Below, piece after piece: positions 34,148-44,719 of a stretch of 64,000 nucleotides of DNA. This DNA is from Roseovarius aestuarii (GTDB lineage: Bacteria > Pseudomonadota > Alphaproteobacteria > Rhodobacterales > Rhodobacteraceae). Each line of letters starts with the position of its first letter. Position 1 is the stretch's first letter. The notes under the pieces are model-generated. The model saw only the letters and a program-made list of their open reading frames with translations, had not been told where the DNA came from and ran no database searches. The stretch covers positions 1-64,000 of the forward strand of contig JAPWHL010000010.1 of NCBI GenBank assembly GCA_027214255.1. The letters run 5' to 3'. The position numbers and the translations under genes were made by a program.

Positions 34148-35494
34148 ATGTCCAATTCGAACTTCACGCGTCGTGGTGTTCTAAAAACCAGTGCCATTGC
34201 CGGTGCTGGTCTGGCGCTACCGACCTATCTGCGCGCGGCGTCGGACTCTGGTTTCACCAATGCCCCAACAGGCAGCACGGTGACACTGGGCTTCAACGTT
34301 CCACAAACTGGCCCATACGCCGAAGAAGGTCTGGACGAGCTGCGCGCTCAAGAACTGGCTGTTCAGCACCTTAACGGCGAAGGTGACGCTGGCATGATGA
34401 ACACTTTCAGCTCGAAGGCGCTGAAAGGTAATGGCATTCTGGGCAAGAAGGTCGAGTTCGTCACAGGCGATACACAGACAAAATCAGACGCTGCACGCGC
34501 ATCGGCCAAGTCGATGATCGAAAAAGACGGCGCTGTCATGATCAACGGTGGCTCGTCCTCAGGCGTGGCCGTGGCCGTTCAGGGCCTGTGCCAAGAGGCC
34601 GGCGTTATCTTCATGGCGGGTTTGACCCACTCGAACGATACGACAGGGAAAGACAAGAAAGCCAACGGTTTCCGTCACTTCTTTAACGCCTATATGTCCG
34701 GTGCCGCCTTGGCGCCCGTTCTGAAAAATGCGTATGGTTCTGATCGTCGCGCCTATCACCTGACTGCCGATTACACATGGGGCTGGACACAGCAGGAATC
34801 CATGCAAGCCGCAACCGAAGCGATGGGCTGGGAGACCGTGAACAACGTTCTGACGCCGCTGGCCTCGACCGATTTCTCGTCCTATATCGCTCCGGTTTTG
34901 AATTCGGGTGCGGATGTTCTGGTTCTGAACCACTACGGCGGAAACATGGTGAACTCGCTGACCAACGCGGTTCAATTCGGACTGCAAGACAAGATGGTCA
35001 ACGGCAAGCAGTTTGAAATCGTCGTTCCGCTCTACTCCGAGCTGATGGCGGCCGGTGCTGGTGCCAACGTACGCGGCGTTATCGGTTCGATGAACTGGAA
35101 CTGGCAGCTGCAGGATGAAGGCTCCAAAGCCTTTGTTAAATCCTTCGGTGAAAAATATGGCCGTCCGCCATCCAACTCGGCGCACACGTGCTATGTACAA
35201 ACCATGCTTTATGCGGATGCTGTCGAGCGTGCGGGCACATTCAACCCTTGTGGCGTTGCAGAAGCGCTGGAAGGCTTTGAATTCGACGGTCTGGGCAACG
35301 GCCCAACACTTTACCGTGCCGACGACCACCAGTGCTTCAAAGACGTGCTGGTTATGAAGGGCACCGAAAACCCCACCAACGAGTACGATACGTTGGAAAT
35401 CGTCGAAGTGACACCACGCGCCCAAGTCGAATACGCGCCCGATCACCCGATGTTTGCGGGTGGCGAACTGGGCAAGTGTAACCCAGGCGCCTAA
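34148..35494 (+). CDS. HAAT-type ABC substrate-binding protein, Tat-exported
   Basis: A 448-residue periplasmic binding protein of the Peripla_BP_6 type used by branched-chain amino-acid and urea-type importers. The N-terminus has a twin-arginine signal (FTRRGVLKTSAIAGAGLALP), so it should be exported folded. The ligand lobe includes INGGSSSGVAVAV (about 135-147), where such proteins bind carboxylate ligands. TGGGAGGATTCTT precedes the ATG as a good ribosome site. It heads the importer operon and is followed by a hairpin with a T-run. The ligand is unknown; neighbours suggest a short-chain acid. Confidence 0.9.
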   Translation: MSNSNFTRRGVLKTSAIAGAGLALPTYLRAASDSGFTNAPTGSTVTLGFNVPQTGPYAEEGLDELRAQELAVQHLNGEGDAGMMNTFSSKALKGNGILGKKVEFVTGDTQTKSDAARASAKSMIEKDGAVMINGGSSSGVAVAVQGLCQEAGVIFMAGLTHSNDTTGKDKKANGFRHFFNAYMSGAALAPVLKNAYGSDRRAYHLTADYTWGWTQQESMQAATEAMGWETVNNVLTPLASTDFSSYIAPVLNSGADVLVLNHYGGNMVNSLTNAVQFGLQDKMVNGKQFEIVVPLYSELMAAGAGANVRGVIGSMNWNWQLQDEGSKAFVKSFGEKYGRPPSNSAHTCYVQTMLYADAVERAGTFNPCGVAEALEGFEFDGLGNGPTLYRADDHQCFKDVLVMKGTENPTNEYDTLEIVEVTPRAQVEYAPDHPMFAGGELGKCNPGA

Positions 35495-35512
35495 GCCTAC
35501 GAACCAACTTCT

Positions 35513-35540
35513 GGGCGCGCGGACCTCGCGCGCCCTTTTT
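35513..35540 (+). terminator. Hairpin with T-run between binding protein and permease genes
   Basis: GGGCGCGCG (35513-35521) pairs perfectly with CGCGCGCCC (35527-35535), followed by TTTTT. Inside an ABC operon this would act as a partial terminator or 3'-end stabiliser, keeping binding-protein mRNA in excess over the permease genes. Confidence 0.8.
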
Positions 35541-35592
35541 CGAGATCACAGGCAATGGCCTGATGATCCCTGTTTCGCATTGGGTGGGGACA

Positions 35593-36624
35593 ATGGACGC
35601 AATTCTTCTTCAAGTTCTGAACGGGTTGGACAAGGGATCGGCATACGCGCTGATCGCTCTTGGCCTGACTTTGATCTTTGGCACCTTGGGTGTCGTCAAT
35701 TTTGCGCATGGCGCGTTGTTCATGATCGGTGCGTTTTGCGCCGTCACGTTGCAACGCATCCTGACATTCAGCTATGTGACGTTGGACGAAACGCAAAAGG
35801 ATTTCCTCGGCAACCCGCTGAAAGTTGAAACCCCCTATCTAGAAGGCTGGTTTGGCTATGATATCGGGCATGCGATTATAGACTGGTCCGTTCCGCTCGC
35901 CATCCTGTTTTCCATCCCCATCATGGTCGCCATCGGTTTCATCATGGAGCGCGGGCTGATCAAACACTTCTACAACCGCCCCCACGCCGACCAGATCCTC
36001 GTAACCTTTGGTCTGGCGATCGTGTTGCAGGAAGTGATCAAGTATTTCTACGGCGCAAACCCCATCCCCACGCCAGCGCCTGACATGTTCCGTGGCTCAC
36101 TCGACTTTGGCGCGATGCTTGGGCTTGAACCGAATGCGGTCATCTATCCTTATTGGCGGCTGGTTTACTTCGGGTTTTCGGCAATCATCATCGGTGCCGT
36201 CTTTGCCTTTTTGCAGTTCACCACATTCGGCATGGTCGTGCGCGCCGGTATGGCGGACCGCGAAACGGTGGGCCTGCTGGGCATCAACATCGACAAACGC
36301 TTTACCATCATGTTCGGTATTGCGGCCGCCGTCGCCGGATTGGCGGGGGTGATGTATGCCCCGATCAATTCACCTAACTACCACATGGGTATGGATTTTC
36401 TTGTCCTCAGCTTTGTTGTGGTCGTCGTCGGCGGCATGGGCTCGCTGCCCGGTGCTGTGTTGGCGGGGTTCTTGCTGGGCATTCTTGAGAGCTTTGCCTC
36501 GATGAACGAAATCAAAGCCATACTTCCCGGCATCGACCAGATCATCATCTATCTGGTGGCCATCATCATTCTGCTTACCCGTCCGCGTGGCCTTATGGGC
36601 CGCAAGGGCGTGATGGAGGACTAA
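35593..36624 (+). CDS. ABC importer permease, LivH type
   Basis: A 343-residue inner-membrane permease of the HAAT family with about eight helices. Signatures are [20 protein letters not shown] and [18 protein letters not shown] near the N-terminus, and a C-terminal [17 protein letters not shown]. The loop [14 protein letters not shown] is typical of LivH. ATG at 35593 (MDAILL) follows GGTGGGGACA. It pairs with the LivM-type permease starting four bases after its stop. Confidence 0.93.
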   Translation: MDAILLQVLNGLDKGSAYALIALGLTLIFGTLGVVNFAHGALFMIGAFCAVTLQRILTFSYVTLDETQKDFLGNPLKVETPYLEGWFGYDIGHAIIDWSVPLAILFSIPIMVAIGFIMERGLIKHFYNRPHADQILVTFGLAIVLQEVIKYFYGANPIPTPAPDMFRGSLDFGAMLGLEPNAVIYPYWRLVYFGFSAIIIGAVFAFLQFTTFGMVVRAGMADRETVGLLGINIDKRFTIMFGIAAAVAGLAGVMYAPINSPNYHMGMDFLVLSFVVVVVGGMGSLPGAVLAGFLLGILESFASMNEIKAILPGIDQIIIYLVAIIILLTRPRGLMGRKGVMED

Positions 36625-36628
36625 ACCC

Positions 36629-37834
36629 ATGCTTGGACTTGGAAAACGCGACACGTCGCTGGTCATTATAGTGACCCTCATGGCCCTGCTGGCCCCGTTC
36701 ATCCTGAACCCGTTCCCGACCGAATCCGCGATGGCGCAATTCAACGCGGGTTATCCGGACCTTCTGCAACGGTTTGTCATCTTTGGTATCTTTGCCATCG
36801 GATTTAACCTGCTGTTCGGTTTGACCGGCTATCTGTCCTTTGGTCACGCCGCCTTTTTGGGGATAGGGTCTTACGCAGTGGTTTGGATGTACAAACTACT
36901 GGATTACAACATCGTGCCAGGTTTGGTTTTGGCGATCATTGTGAGCGGCCTGTTTGCCGTGTTGATCGGCTATATCAGCCTGCGTCGCTCGGGTATCTAC
37001 TTTTCGATCCTGACGCTGGCCTTTGCACAGATGATGTTTGCCATCTCTTATTCGGACCTGATCGGGCGTTTCTTTGATACGTCGATCACCAATGGCGAGA
37101 CCGGGTTGCAGGTCTATACCTCTGACCCGCAGATCCTGCTGAACGATTGGGAAAGCGTGCCACACCTTCTGGGGCTGGTCGAGATGCGCTCGACCTACAT
37201 ACTGGACGCAGGCGCATGGTCGTTCTCGTTCAATGCCGGCTACTATTTCTGTGCCATCATCATGATCCTGGCCTTCTACCTGTCAGTACGCATCTTCCGC
37301 TCGCCTTTCGGGCTGATGCTGCGAGCGATGAAATCAAACCAGCAACGTATGACCTACACGGGCCTCAACACCAAGCCTTACGCTCTGGCGGCCTTCGTGA
37401 TCTCGGGCATGTACGCCGGTTTGGCCGGTGGGTTGCTAGCGTCAATGGATCCTCTGGCGGGTGCCGAACGGATGCAGTGGACGGCCTCGGGCGAAGTGGT
37501 TCTGATGACCATTCTTGGCGGCGCGGGCACGTTGATCGGCCCGGTTCTGGGTGCTGGGTTCATCAAGTATTTCGAGAACATCTTCTCCAAGATCAACGAT
37601 ACCGTATTACATCAATGGTTCTCGTTCATGCCTGACGGGCTGGAAGACGCCATGGTCTTTATCGTGCACCCTTTCATCGGCAAGGGTTGGCACCTGACGC
37701 TGGGCATTTTGTTCATGCTGGTTGTGATCTTCCTGCCCGGTGGTCTGGTCGAAGGTGGCCAACGCATCGCCCGTCTCTTTGCGCGCCGTAAGGATACGGC
37801 CCCCAAAGAAACTCAATCCACCCCTGCGGAATAA
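36629..37834 (+). CDS. ABC importer permease, LivM type
   Basis: A 401-residue inner-membrane permease of the HAAT family. [20 protein letters not shown] near residue 60 and [20 protein letters not shown] (the cytoplasmic coupling loop) are LivM signatures, as is [16 protein letters not shown]. The central periplasmic insertion (about 150-210) is longer than in LivM of E. coli and resembles urea-type permeases. The C-terminus carries a basic/acidic tail. It is four bases after the LivH-type gene. Confidence 0.93.
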   Translation: MLGLGKRDTSLVIIVTLMALLAPFILNPFPTESAMAQFNAGYPDLLQRFVIFGIFAIGFNLLFGLTGYLSFGHAAFLGIGSYAVVWMYKLLDYNIVPGLVLAIIVSGLFAVLIGYISLRRSGIYFSILTLAFAQMMFAISYSDLIGRFFDTSITNGETGLQVYTSDPQILLNDWESVPHLLGLVEMRSTYILDAGAWSFSFNAGYYFCAIIMILAFYLSVRIFRSPFGLMLRAMKSNQQRMTYTGLNTKPYALAAFVISGMYAGLAGGLLASMDPLAGAERMQWTASGEVVLMTILGGAGTLIGPVLGAGFIKYFENIFSKINDTVLHQWFSFMPDGLEDAMVFIVHPFIGKGWHLTLGILFMLVVIFLPGGLVEGGQRIARLFARRKDTAPKETQSTPAE

Positions 37835-37846
37835 GGAGACGTTAAG

Positions 37847-38605
37847 ATGGGAATTCTTGAAGTCAGAAACGTCAACAAGCGCTTTGGTGGGTTGCAGGCC
37901 TTGGGTGATGTGAACCTCACGGTCGAAGAAAACTCTGTCCACGCCATCATCGGCCCAAACGGGGCGGGTAAATCCACCCTCCTGAACGTTCTGGTGGGAA
38001 AACTGATCCCTGACACCGGATCTGTCAGCTTTGATGGCCAGTCGGTTTTGGGACGCAAACCCTTCGAGATCAATCAAATGGGTATTTCCCGCGTATTCCA
38101 GACGCCCGAGATTTTCGGCGACCTGACCGTGCTGGAAAATATGATGATCCCGATCTTTGCCAAACGGGACGGCGCGTTCCGCATGCATGCAGTGAATTCG
38201 ATCAGTGGTGAACAAGAAATCATTGATCAGGCCGAGCACATGTTGGAGAATCTGAACTTGGCCGATGCGCGTCACGATCATTCCGCCTCGATGAGCCGCG
38301 GAAACAAACGGCGGCTGGAAATCGGCATGTGTCTGGCCCAAGAACCCCGGCTGTTGCTTCTGGACGAACCGACAGCTGGCATGGCGCGGGCGGACACGAA
38401 CAACACCATTGATCTGCTTAAACAGATCAAGGACGAGCGCGACATCACCATCGCCATCATCGAACATGACATGCACGTGGTGTTCTCGTTGGCCGAGCGC
38501 ATTACCGTTCTTGCCCAAGGCTCGCCCTTGGTCGAGGACTCGCCGGAAAACATCAAGGGCCACCCCAAGGTCCGCGAGGCCTATCTGGGCGAAACGGCCG
38601 CCTGA
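37847..38605 (+). CDS. ABC importer ATPase, LivG type
   Basis: A 252-residue ATPase. Walker A is GPNGAGKST, Walker B is LLLLDEPTAGMA, and the H-loop is in IEHDMHVV. The signature region reads MSRGNKRRLEIGM, where the usual LSGGQ is replaced by MSRGN, a variant seen in LivG-like proteins (SHGEQR/SYGxQR). It starts 12 bases after livM-type with AAGGAG upstream. A 118-base gap with a REP-like element separates it from the second ATPase. Confidence 0.92.
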   Translation: MGILEVRNVNKRFGGLQALGDVNLTVEENSVHAIIGPNGAGKSTLLNVLVGKLIPDTGSVSFDGQSVLGRKPFEINQMGISRVFQTPEIFGDLTVLENMMIPIFAKRDGAFRMHAVNSISGEQEIIDQAEHMLENLNLADARHDHSASMSRGNKRRLEIGMCLAQEPRLLLLDEPTAGMARADTNNTIDLLKQIKDERDITIAIIEHDMHVVFSLAERITVLAQGSPLVEDSPENIKGHPKVREAYLGETAA

Positions 38606-38645
38606 CGACGTTTTTTTTCAGGCATCGTATTCGCCCCAGTCACGC

Positions 38646-38712
38646 CGCGCCCCGGACACAGATCCGGGGCCTCGCGGCCAACCATAAGGTCCCGGATCGA
38701 ATTCGGGACGGG
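38646..38712. repeat. REP-pair element, copy A
   Basis: Two palindromes lie in tandem: CCCCGGA...TCCGGGG (38650-38669) and GTCCCGGAT...TTCGGGAC (38689-38709). The 67-base unit is the reverse complement of the unit at 52593-52658, with the first palindrome and both edges nearly identical. It is situated between the two ATPase genes of the HAAT importer. Confidence 0.8.
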
Positions 38713-38723
38713 AGATTTGAGAC

Positions 38724-39479
38724 ATGAACGTCAAACCCGACTTTTCCAAGCACAAGAACCACGCCGAAACCGCCCCGGCCTTTCTCTCGGTCTGGGAAAT
38801 GGAAAGCTATTATGGCGAAAGCTATATCGTCCAAGGCATCAGCTTTAACGTCCACGAGGGCGAAATCGTTGCCCTTCTGGGCCGGAACGGAGCCGGCAAG
38901 ACAACGGTCCTGCGTTCCATCGCGCGGATGGACAACCCCGAAGTCAAGCACGGTGAAATCTGGCTGGACCACCAACCCCTGCACAACATGAAAAGCCACG
39001 AAGCTGCGGCCGCCGGAATCGGTTTGGTCCCTGAGGATCGCTGCATCATCCCCGGCCTGACCGTCGAGGAAAACTTGCAACTGGCCCAAATCGCGCCGCC
39101 AATCGGTTGGTCGTTAGAGCGGTTGTACGAATTGTTCCCGCGTCTGGCCGAACGCCGCAAGCAAGAGGGCGTGACCCTTTCAGGCGGCGAACAACAGATG
39201 TTGGCCGTCGCCCGCGCATTGGCACGTGACATCAAGGTGCTGTTGCTGGACGAACCTTACGAGGGTCTGGCCCCGGTGATCGTTGATGAAATCGAAAAGA
39301 CCCTGCGTATCATCAAGGAACAGGGGATCACCACGATTATCGTCGAACAGAACGCCGTACGTGTCTTGCAACTGGCCGACCGGGCCGTCATTCTGGATAC
39401 TGGTGGCATCGTATTTGACGGCACTGCTGCCGAAGTGCTTGAAAACGAAGAGCTGCGCGCCGAATATCTGGCCATCTAA
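38724..39479 (+). CDS. ABC importer ATPase, LivF type
   Basis: A 251-residue ATPase with Walker [10 protein letters not shown], signature LSGGEQQM, Walker [13 protein letters not shown] and the H-loop region IIVEQNAV typical of LivF. It has a longer N-terminus than usual (about 20 residues before [11 protein letters not shown]). GGGAG lies upstream of the ATG. An 8-base GC stem without a T-run (39489-39512) follows before acs. Confidence 0.92.
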   Translation: MNVKPDFSKHKNHAETAPAFLSVWEMESYYGESYIVQGISFNVHEGEIVALLGRNGAGKTTVLRSIARMDNPEVKHGEIWLDHQPLHNMKSHEAAAAGIGLVPEDRCIIPGLTVEENLQLAQIAPPIGWSLERLYELFPRLAERRKQEGVTLSGGEQQMLAVARALARDIKVLLLDEPYEGLAPVIVDEIEKTLRIIKEQGITTIIVEQNAVRVLQLADRAVILDTGGIVFDGTAAEVLENEELRAEYLAI

Positions 39480-39544
39480 TTCAAGGGAACGGCCCGCCGT
39501 CAACCGGGCCGTCGCCCTACCAATTCAAAATACCGAGGTTTGAT

Positions 39545-41491
39545 ATGACCGAAAAAATGTACCCGCCCTCTGCCGATTTCGTCGCCAATGCCCATATCGA
39601 CGCGGCAAAATACGACGAAATGTATGCCGCCTCGATCGCTGACCCGTCAGCTTTTTGGGGTGAGCAGGGCAAGCGCATTGATTGGATCAAACCTTATAGC
39701 ACCGTCAAGGACGTCAGCTTTGAACATGGCAACGTGTCAATCAACTGGTACGCGGATGGCTCGCTGAACGTTTCGGCCAACTGCATTGACCGCCATTTGG
39801 CCGAGCGCGCCGATCAGACCGCCATCATCTGGGAGCCGGACGATCCAAACGATGCGGCGCAACACATCACCTATCGTGAATTGCATGAACAGACCTGCCG
39901 CATGGCGAATGTCCTGAAGGACATGGGGGTGGGCAAGGGTGACCGCGTCGTTCTTTACCTGCCGATGATCCCCGAAGCAGCCTATGCTATGCTGGCCTGT
40001 GCACGTATCGGCGCGATCCATTCAATCGTTTTCGCAGGTTTCTCGCCTGATGCCTTGGGCGCGCGCATCAATGGCTGCAACGCCAAAGTCGTGATCACCG
40101 CCGACGAAGCCCCCCGCGGCGGGCGCAAGACCGCGCTAAAGTCCAACACTGACGCTGCCCTGTTACATTGCGACGACCGGGTGAAATGTCTGGTTGTCAA
40201 ACGCACCGGCGGTCAGACCACATGGACCGATCATGATTTTGATTGCACGGCCCTGATGGCCGCCGCCAGTACCGATTGCGCGCCCGAAGAAATGAGCGCC
40301 GAAGACCCGCTGTTCATTCTCTACACCTCGGGCTCCACCGGTCAGCCAAAGGGCGTAGTCCATTCGTCCGGCGGCTATCTGGTATATGCGGCGATGACCC
40401 ATGAACTGGTGTTTGATTACCACGCCGGTGATGTCTATTGGTGCACCGCCGATGTCGGTTGGGTCACTGGGCACAGCTATATCGTCTATGGCCCGCTGGC
40501 CAATGGCGCGACCACAGTGATGTTTGAAGGTGTGCCAACCTATCCCGACGCCAGCCGGTTCTGGCAGGTCTGCGAAAAGCACAAGGTGAACCAGTTTTAC
40601 ACCGCCCCCACAGCCATCCGTGCGCTGATGGGTCAGGGCAAGGAATTTGTCGAAAAATGCGACCTCAGTGATCTTAAGGTGCTCGGCACCGTGGGCGAAC
40701 CGATCAACCCTGAAGCCTGGAATTGGTACAATGATGTAGTTGGCAAGGGCAAATGCCCCATTGTCGATACGTGGTGGCAGACCGAAACAGGCGGCCATCT
40801 GATGACCCCGCTGCCGGGCGCGACGCCCACCAAACCGGGCAGTTGCACGCGCCCCTTCTTTGGCGTCGAACCTGTGATCCTTGAACCGACATCAGGCGCA
40901 GAAATCCACGAGACCGAAGCCGAGGGTGTTTTGTGCATGAAAGGCAGCTGGCCGGGCCAAATGCGCACGGTTTACGGCGATCACGAACGGTTCGAGAAAA
41001 CCTATTTCTCGGATTACAAAGGGTATTACTTTACTGGGGACGGATGCCGCCGCGACGCGGATGGCTATTACTGGATCACCGGCCGGGTTGATGACGTGAT
41101 CAACGTATCTGGGCACCGCATGGGTACAGCCGAGGTCGAATCGGCTCTTGTCGCCCACGCACAGGTCGCCGAAGCGGCGGTTGTCGGGTACCCACATGAC
41201 ATCAAGGGTCAGGGTATTTACGCCTATGTGACGTTGATGAACGGTGTCGAGCCCAGCGAAGAATTGCGCAAGGAACTGGAAAAATGGGTCCGCACCGAAA
41301 TCGGCCCCATCGCCAAACCTGACATCATCCAATGGGCCCCCGGCCTGCCGAAAACCCGCTCGGGCAAGATCATGCGCCGGATATTGCGCAAGATCGCCGA
41401 AAGTGATTTTGGCACATTGGGCGACACCTCGACACTGGCAGATCCTGCGGTTGTTGACGACCTGATCGACAAACGAAAAACCCAGAACTAG
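39545..41491 (+). CDS. acs: Acetyl-CoA synthetase
   Basis: A 648-residue AMP-forming ligase converting acetate, ATP and CoA to acetyl-CoA. The AMP-binding core [18 protein letters not shown], the acyl-pocket tryptophan in [10 protein letters not shown] and the C-terminal [13 protein letters not shown] with the acetylation-sensitive lysine are all present. Length matches Acs rather than propionyl-CoA synthetase (about 630), but some propionate use cannot be excluded. It lies 65 bases after the importer ATPase, same strand, so it may be co-transcribed, and it ends at a strong terminator. The genetic link to an importer is unusual and informative. Confidence 0.96.
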   Translation: MTEKMYPPSADFVANAHIDAAKYDEMYAASIADPSAFWGEQGKRIDWIKPYSTVKDVSFEHGNVSINWYADGSLNVSANCIDRHLAERADQTAIIWEPDDPNDAAQHITYRELHEQTCRMANVLKDMGVGKGDRVVLYLPMIPEAAYAMLACARIGAIHSIVFAGFSPDALGARINGCNAKVVITADEAPRGGRKTALKSNTDAALLHCDDRVKCLVVKRTGGQTTWTDHDFDCTALMAAASTDCAPEEMSAEDPLFILYTSGSTGQPKGVVHSSGGYLVYAAMTHELVFDYHAGDVYWCTADVGWVTGHSYIVYGPLANGATTVMFEGVPTYPDASRFWQVCEKHKVNQFYTAPTAIRALMGQGKEFVEKCDLSDLKVLGTVGEPINPEAWNWYNDVVGKGKCPIVDTWWQTETGGHLMTPLPGATPTKPGSCTRPFFGVEPVILEPTSGAEIHETEAEGVLCMKGSWPGQMRTVYGDHERFEKTYFSDYKGYYFTGDGCRRDADGYYWITGRVDDVINVSGHRMGTAEVESALVAHAQVAEAAVVGYPHDIKGQGIYAYVTLMNGVEPSEELRKELEKWVRTEIGPIAKPDIIQWAPGLPKTRSGKIMRRILRKIAESDFGTLGDTSTLADPAVVDDLIDKRKTQN

Positions 41492-41517
41492 GATTTATCC
41501 CTTTAAGGCAATAGATT

Positions 41518-41551
41518 AACCCGCAAGGCATAACCTTGCGGGTTTCTTTTT
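41518..41551 (+). terminator. Intrinsic terminator after acs
   Basis: AACCCGCAAGG pairs with CCTTGCGGGTT around a short loop and is followed by TCTTTTT. It ends the transcript containing acs and probably the whole importer operon. Confidence 0.92.
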
Positions 41552-41610
41552 ACCCGGAATGTCGCAAACCGGCGCGACCTGTCGCGCGCATACCGTCACA
41601 GACTGCGTGT

Positions 41611-42645
41611 ATGACAACCACAACACATAGCACCCCGACCGCAGGCTCCACTCAGCCATCAAACGCCGTCGAGGGTATTGCCTGTGTCGAGATTGGCATG
41701 TTGTTTTTTGTCGTTCAGGATGTGCTGGTCAAATCAATGCTGGACACGCACCCGGTCTGGAACCTGATTTTGGTGCGCTCGTTGGTGACGCCCATTCTAC
41801 TGATACCGTTGATCCTATGGCTGGGCGGGCAATACCGCATCCTGACGCCACTGTGGCCATTGCACTTTGCCCGTGCTGCACTTCTGGCGGGTGGATTTTC
41901 CCTGTTTTATGCGGCTTTTCCCTTTATGGGGCTGGCAGAGGTCACAACGATCTTTTTCTCGGCCCCTTTGATGACCGCCGCGCTGGCCGCACTGTTACTA
42001 CGTGAAACCATTGGGGTGCATCGCATCGGCGCGCTGATCGTCGGGTTTGTTGGCATATTGATCGCCATGAATCCGGGCGGTGACAGCTTTACTTGGGTGG
42101 CGATCCTGCCACTCACCTGTGCGTTCACCTATGCATTGTCGCAAATTCTGGCCCGTCAGATTGGTACCCGCGAAACAACGCTGACAACAGGGCTGCAAAC
42201 CATCACGATGATGGGTGTTTTGATCCTGCCATTGGGCTGGCTGGCAAATATGATCCTTCCCATCGGGCCCGAGTTTCATCACCTGCGCATGGCACTCCCT
42301 GTGCAAACCTTGGACGATTGGCCGCAATTTGTGGTTTTGGGGCTGGTGGGCACCGTTGGCTGGATGTTGCTGACCCGCGCCTATCAGGTTGCCAACGCCA
42401 GCCTCATCGCGCCCTTCGACTATACTTACCTGCCCTTCGCAGCGGTAATTGGTTGGTGGTTGTTTGACGAAGTCCCTCCAACAGCGACGCTGATAGGAAT
42501 GTCCCTGATCATCGCCAGCGGACTGTATGTAGGTGTACGCGAATTGCGGGCGGCACGCCGCCATGACGATCCCACAGTCGTCGCCGAAGCCACCTTTGCC
42601 CCCGGCAGCCCCCTGCCCCCGCAAGGCGAGCCGCCATCGTCTTAA
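41611..42645 (+). CDS. DMT-family (EamA) transporter
   Basis: A 344-residue permease with ten predicted helices in two EamA repeats (about 25-165 and 175-320). The sequence around helix 1-2 (VQDVLVKSMLD, HPVWNLILVRSLV) and the second-repeat YTYLPFAAVIGWWLFDE are typical of the drug/metabolite superfamily. The substrate is unknown. ATG at 41611 is chosen; an upstream extension would run into the acs terminator. It lies apart from acc by 210 bases and is likely monocistronic. Confidence 0.88.
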   Translation: MTTTTHSTPTAGSTQPSNAVEGIACVEIGMLFFVVQDVLVKSMLDTHPVWNLILVRSLVTPILLIPLILWLGGQYRILTPLWPLHFARAALLAGGFSLFYAAFPFMGLAEVTTIFFSAPLMTAALAALLLRETIGVHRIGALIVGFVGILIAMNPGGDSFTWVAILPLTCAFTYALSQILARQIGTRETTLTTGLQTITMMGVLILPLGWLANMILPIGPEFHHLRMALPVQTLDDWPQFVVLGLVGTVGWMLLTRAYQVANASLIAPFDYTYLPFAAVIGWWLFDEVPPTATLIGMSLIIASGLYVGVRELRAARRHDDPTVVAEATFAPGSPLPPQGEPPSS

Positions 42646-42855
42646 CGACAAGGGCTGTGTTGCAATGCCCCTCTTTGTACATAGTTAACAGCCAATCGAG
42701 TGCCCTGACTGCCTTTTTGCAAGCAGGATAGCGGTCAATTTGTGCTAGCGCGGCAGGACAGTCAAAACCCGTGCTTTTCTAACCGGACAGCTTGCCATAT
42801 AAACGGCAAAAATCCAAAGCGTCCGGCAAAAGGACGCAAACGGTCGAGGAACCCG

Positions 42856-43344
42856 ATGCCACAGAAAAAGCACGATGACGATGTCGCCTTTATCAAGGCG
42901 CTGGCCCAACTTCTGAACGACAATGATCTGACAGAATTGCAGGTAAAACGCGAGTACGGCGAAGACGATAGCCTTAACGTACGCGTCAGCCGCCGGGTTG
43001 AAGCAGCCCCACAGTATATCGCACAAGCCCCCTCCCCTGCACCGACAGCCCCCAGCGCGGCCCCGGCCGCCGCTCCGGCGCTGGAAACCGCCGAAGATCC
43101 GGCCAGCCACCCCGGCGCAGTGACTTCGCCCATGGTCGGCACAGTTTATACGCAGGCCGAGCCCGGCGCGCCCAACTTTGTATCGGTCGGTGACAAAGTG
43201 TCGGAAGGCGACACATTGCTGATCATCGAAGCGATGAAGACTATGAACCATATTCACGCGACACGCGGCGGCACTGTCAAACGTATCCTCGTCGAGGATG
43301 GTGGTGCGGTCGAATTTGGTTCACCCTTGATGATCATCGAATAA
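42856..43344 (+). CDS. accB: Biotin carboxyl carrier protein of acetyl-CoA carboxylase
   Basis: A 162-residue carrier protein. An N-terminal domain (about 1-55) is followed by a flexible Ala/Pro linker (about 56-80) and a biotinyl domain. The biotin lysine is Lys128 in EAMKTMN; the usual motif is EAMKMMN, so the residue after the lysine is Thr. AGGA lies upstream of ATG 42856. It starts the accB-accC operon, 10 bases before accC. It carries CO2 on biotin between the AccC and AccAD subunits. Confidence 0.96.
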   Translation: MPQKKHDDDVAFIKALAQLLNDNDLTELQVKREYGEDDSLNVRVSRRVEAAPQYIAQAPSPAPTAPSAAPAAAPALETAEDPASHPGAVTSPMVGTVYTQAEPGAPNFVSVGDKVSEGDTLLIIEAMKTMNHIHATRGGTVKRILVEDGGAVEFGSPLMIIE

Positions 43345-43354
43345 GGCAATCGCA

Positions 43355-44704
43355 ATGTTCGAGAAAATCCTGATAGCCAACCGCGGCGAAATTGCCCTGA
43401 GGGTGATCCGTGCCGCGCGTGAAATGGGAATCCAGACGGTGGCGGTGCATTCCACCGCTGACACGGATGCAATGCATGTACGCATGGCAGACGAGTCGGT
43501 CTGCATCGGCCCGCCGCCCAGCACCGACAGCTATCTGTCGATCCCCGCGATCATCGCCGCCTGTGAAATCACCGGTGCGCAGGCCATTCACCCCGGCTAT
43601 GGCTTTTTGTCCGAGAATGCGAATTTCGTGCAAATCGTTGAGGACCATGATCTGACCTTCATCGGTCCCACAGCTGAACATATCCGCATCATGGGCGACA
43701 AGATAACCGCCAAAGACACCATGAAAAAGCTGGGCGTGCCCTGCGTTCCCGGCAGCGATGGCGGTGTTGCAACACTGGAAGACGCCAAGCGGGTCGGCGC
43801 AGAAGTGGGCTATCCGGTCATCATCAAGGCAACCGCCGGTGGTGGTGGCAAAGGTATGAAAGTGGCCGAAACCGCCGCCGATATGGAGCGCGCGTTTCAA
43901 ACGGCACGCGCCGAGGGCAAATCAAATTTCGGCAATGACGAGGTGTATATCGAGAAATATCTCGGCACGCCGCGCCACATCGAGATTCAGGTCTTTGGCG
44001 ATGGTAAAGGCAACGCTGTGCATCTGGGCGAACGCGATTGTTCTTTGCAACGCCGCCACCAGAAAGTTTTTGAAGAGGCCCCCGGCCCCACCATCACGCC
44101 CGAAGAACGCGCCGCCATTGGTAAAACCTGCGCCGACGCGGTTGCACGCATCAACTATATTGGTGCCGGTACAATCGAATTTCTCTATGAGAACGGTGAA
44201 TTTTACTTCATCGAGATGAACACCCGCCTTCAGGTCGAACACCCCGTAACCGAAGCGATTTTCGGTGTCGATCTGGTGCGCGAACAAATCCGCGTTGCGG
44301 AAGGCCTGCCGATGTCGTTCACGCAGGACGATCTGAGGATCAACGGCCACGCTATCGAGGTCCGTATCAATGCGGAAAAACTGCCCGAGTTTGCGCCGCG
44401 CCCCGGCAAGATCACACAGTTTCACGCGCCCGGCGGTTTAGGCGTGCGCATTGATAGCGCTCTTTATGATGGCTATACGATCCCGCCTTTTTACGATTCC
44501 TTGATCGGAAAGCTGATCGTCCATGGCCCTGATCGTGCCGCCGCATTAGCCCGTTTGAATCGCGCCTTGGGCGAATTGATCGTAGACGGTGTTGAAACCA
44601 CGGTGCCCCTGTTTCACGCATTGCTGCAAGACCCCGATATTCAGTCCGGAGATTACAACATCCACTGGCTAGAAAAATGGCTGGAGACCAACCTGCGCGA
44701 GTAA
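43355..44704 (+). CDS. accC: Biotin carboxylase subunit of acetyl-CoA carboxylase
   Basis: A 449-residue ATP-grasp enzyme that carboxylates the biotin of AccB. The N-terminal biotin-carboxylase domain begins [20 protein letters not shown], the glycine-rich ATP loop is [13 protein letters not shown], and the catalytic segment [14 protein letters not shown] is intact. Length is standard. It is ten bases after accB and followed 15 bases later by aat. Confidence 0.97.
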   Translation: MFEKILIANRGEIALRVIRAAREMGIQTVAVHSTADTDAMHVRMADESVCIGPPPSTDSYLSIPAIIAACEITGAQAIHPGYGFLSENANFVQIVEDHDLTFIGPTAEHIRIMGDKITAKDTMKKLGVPCVPGSDGGVATLEDAKRVGAEVGYPVIIKATAGGGGKGMKVAETAADMERAFQTARAEGKSNFGNDEVYIEKYLGTPRHIEIQVFGDGKGNAVHLGERDCSLQRRHQKVFEEAPGPTITPEERAAIGKTCADAVARINYIGAGTIEFLYENGEFYFIEMNTRLQVEHPVTEAIFGVDLVREQIRVAEGLPMSFTQDDLRINGHAIEVRINAEKLPEFAPRPGKITQFHAPGGLGVRIDSALYDGYTIPPFYDSLIGKLIVHGPDRAAALARLNRALGELIVDGVETTVPLFHALLQDPDIQSGDYNIHWLEKWLETNLRE

Positions 44705-44719
44705 TAAGGGCCTTTGGTC

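Noticed and set aside
34559..35446. 295-codon open frame on the minus strand inside the HAAT binding-protein gene
   Set aside because: It is antisense to a clear binding-protein gene with a Tat signal; composition and lack of recognisable motifs mark it as a shadow frame.
37607..38563. 318-codon minus-strand open frame across the importer permease/ATPase genes
   Set aside because: It spans two well-supported genes on the other strand and their junction; no domain recognised.
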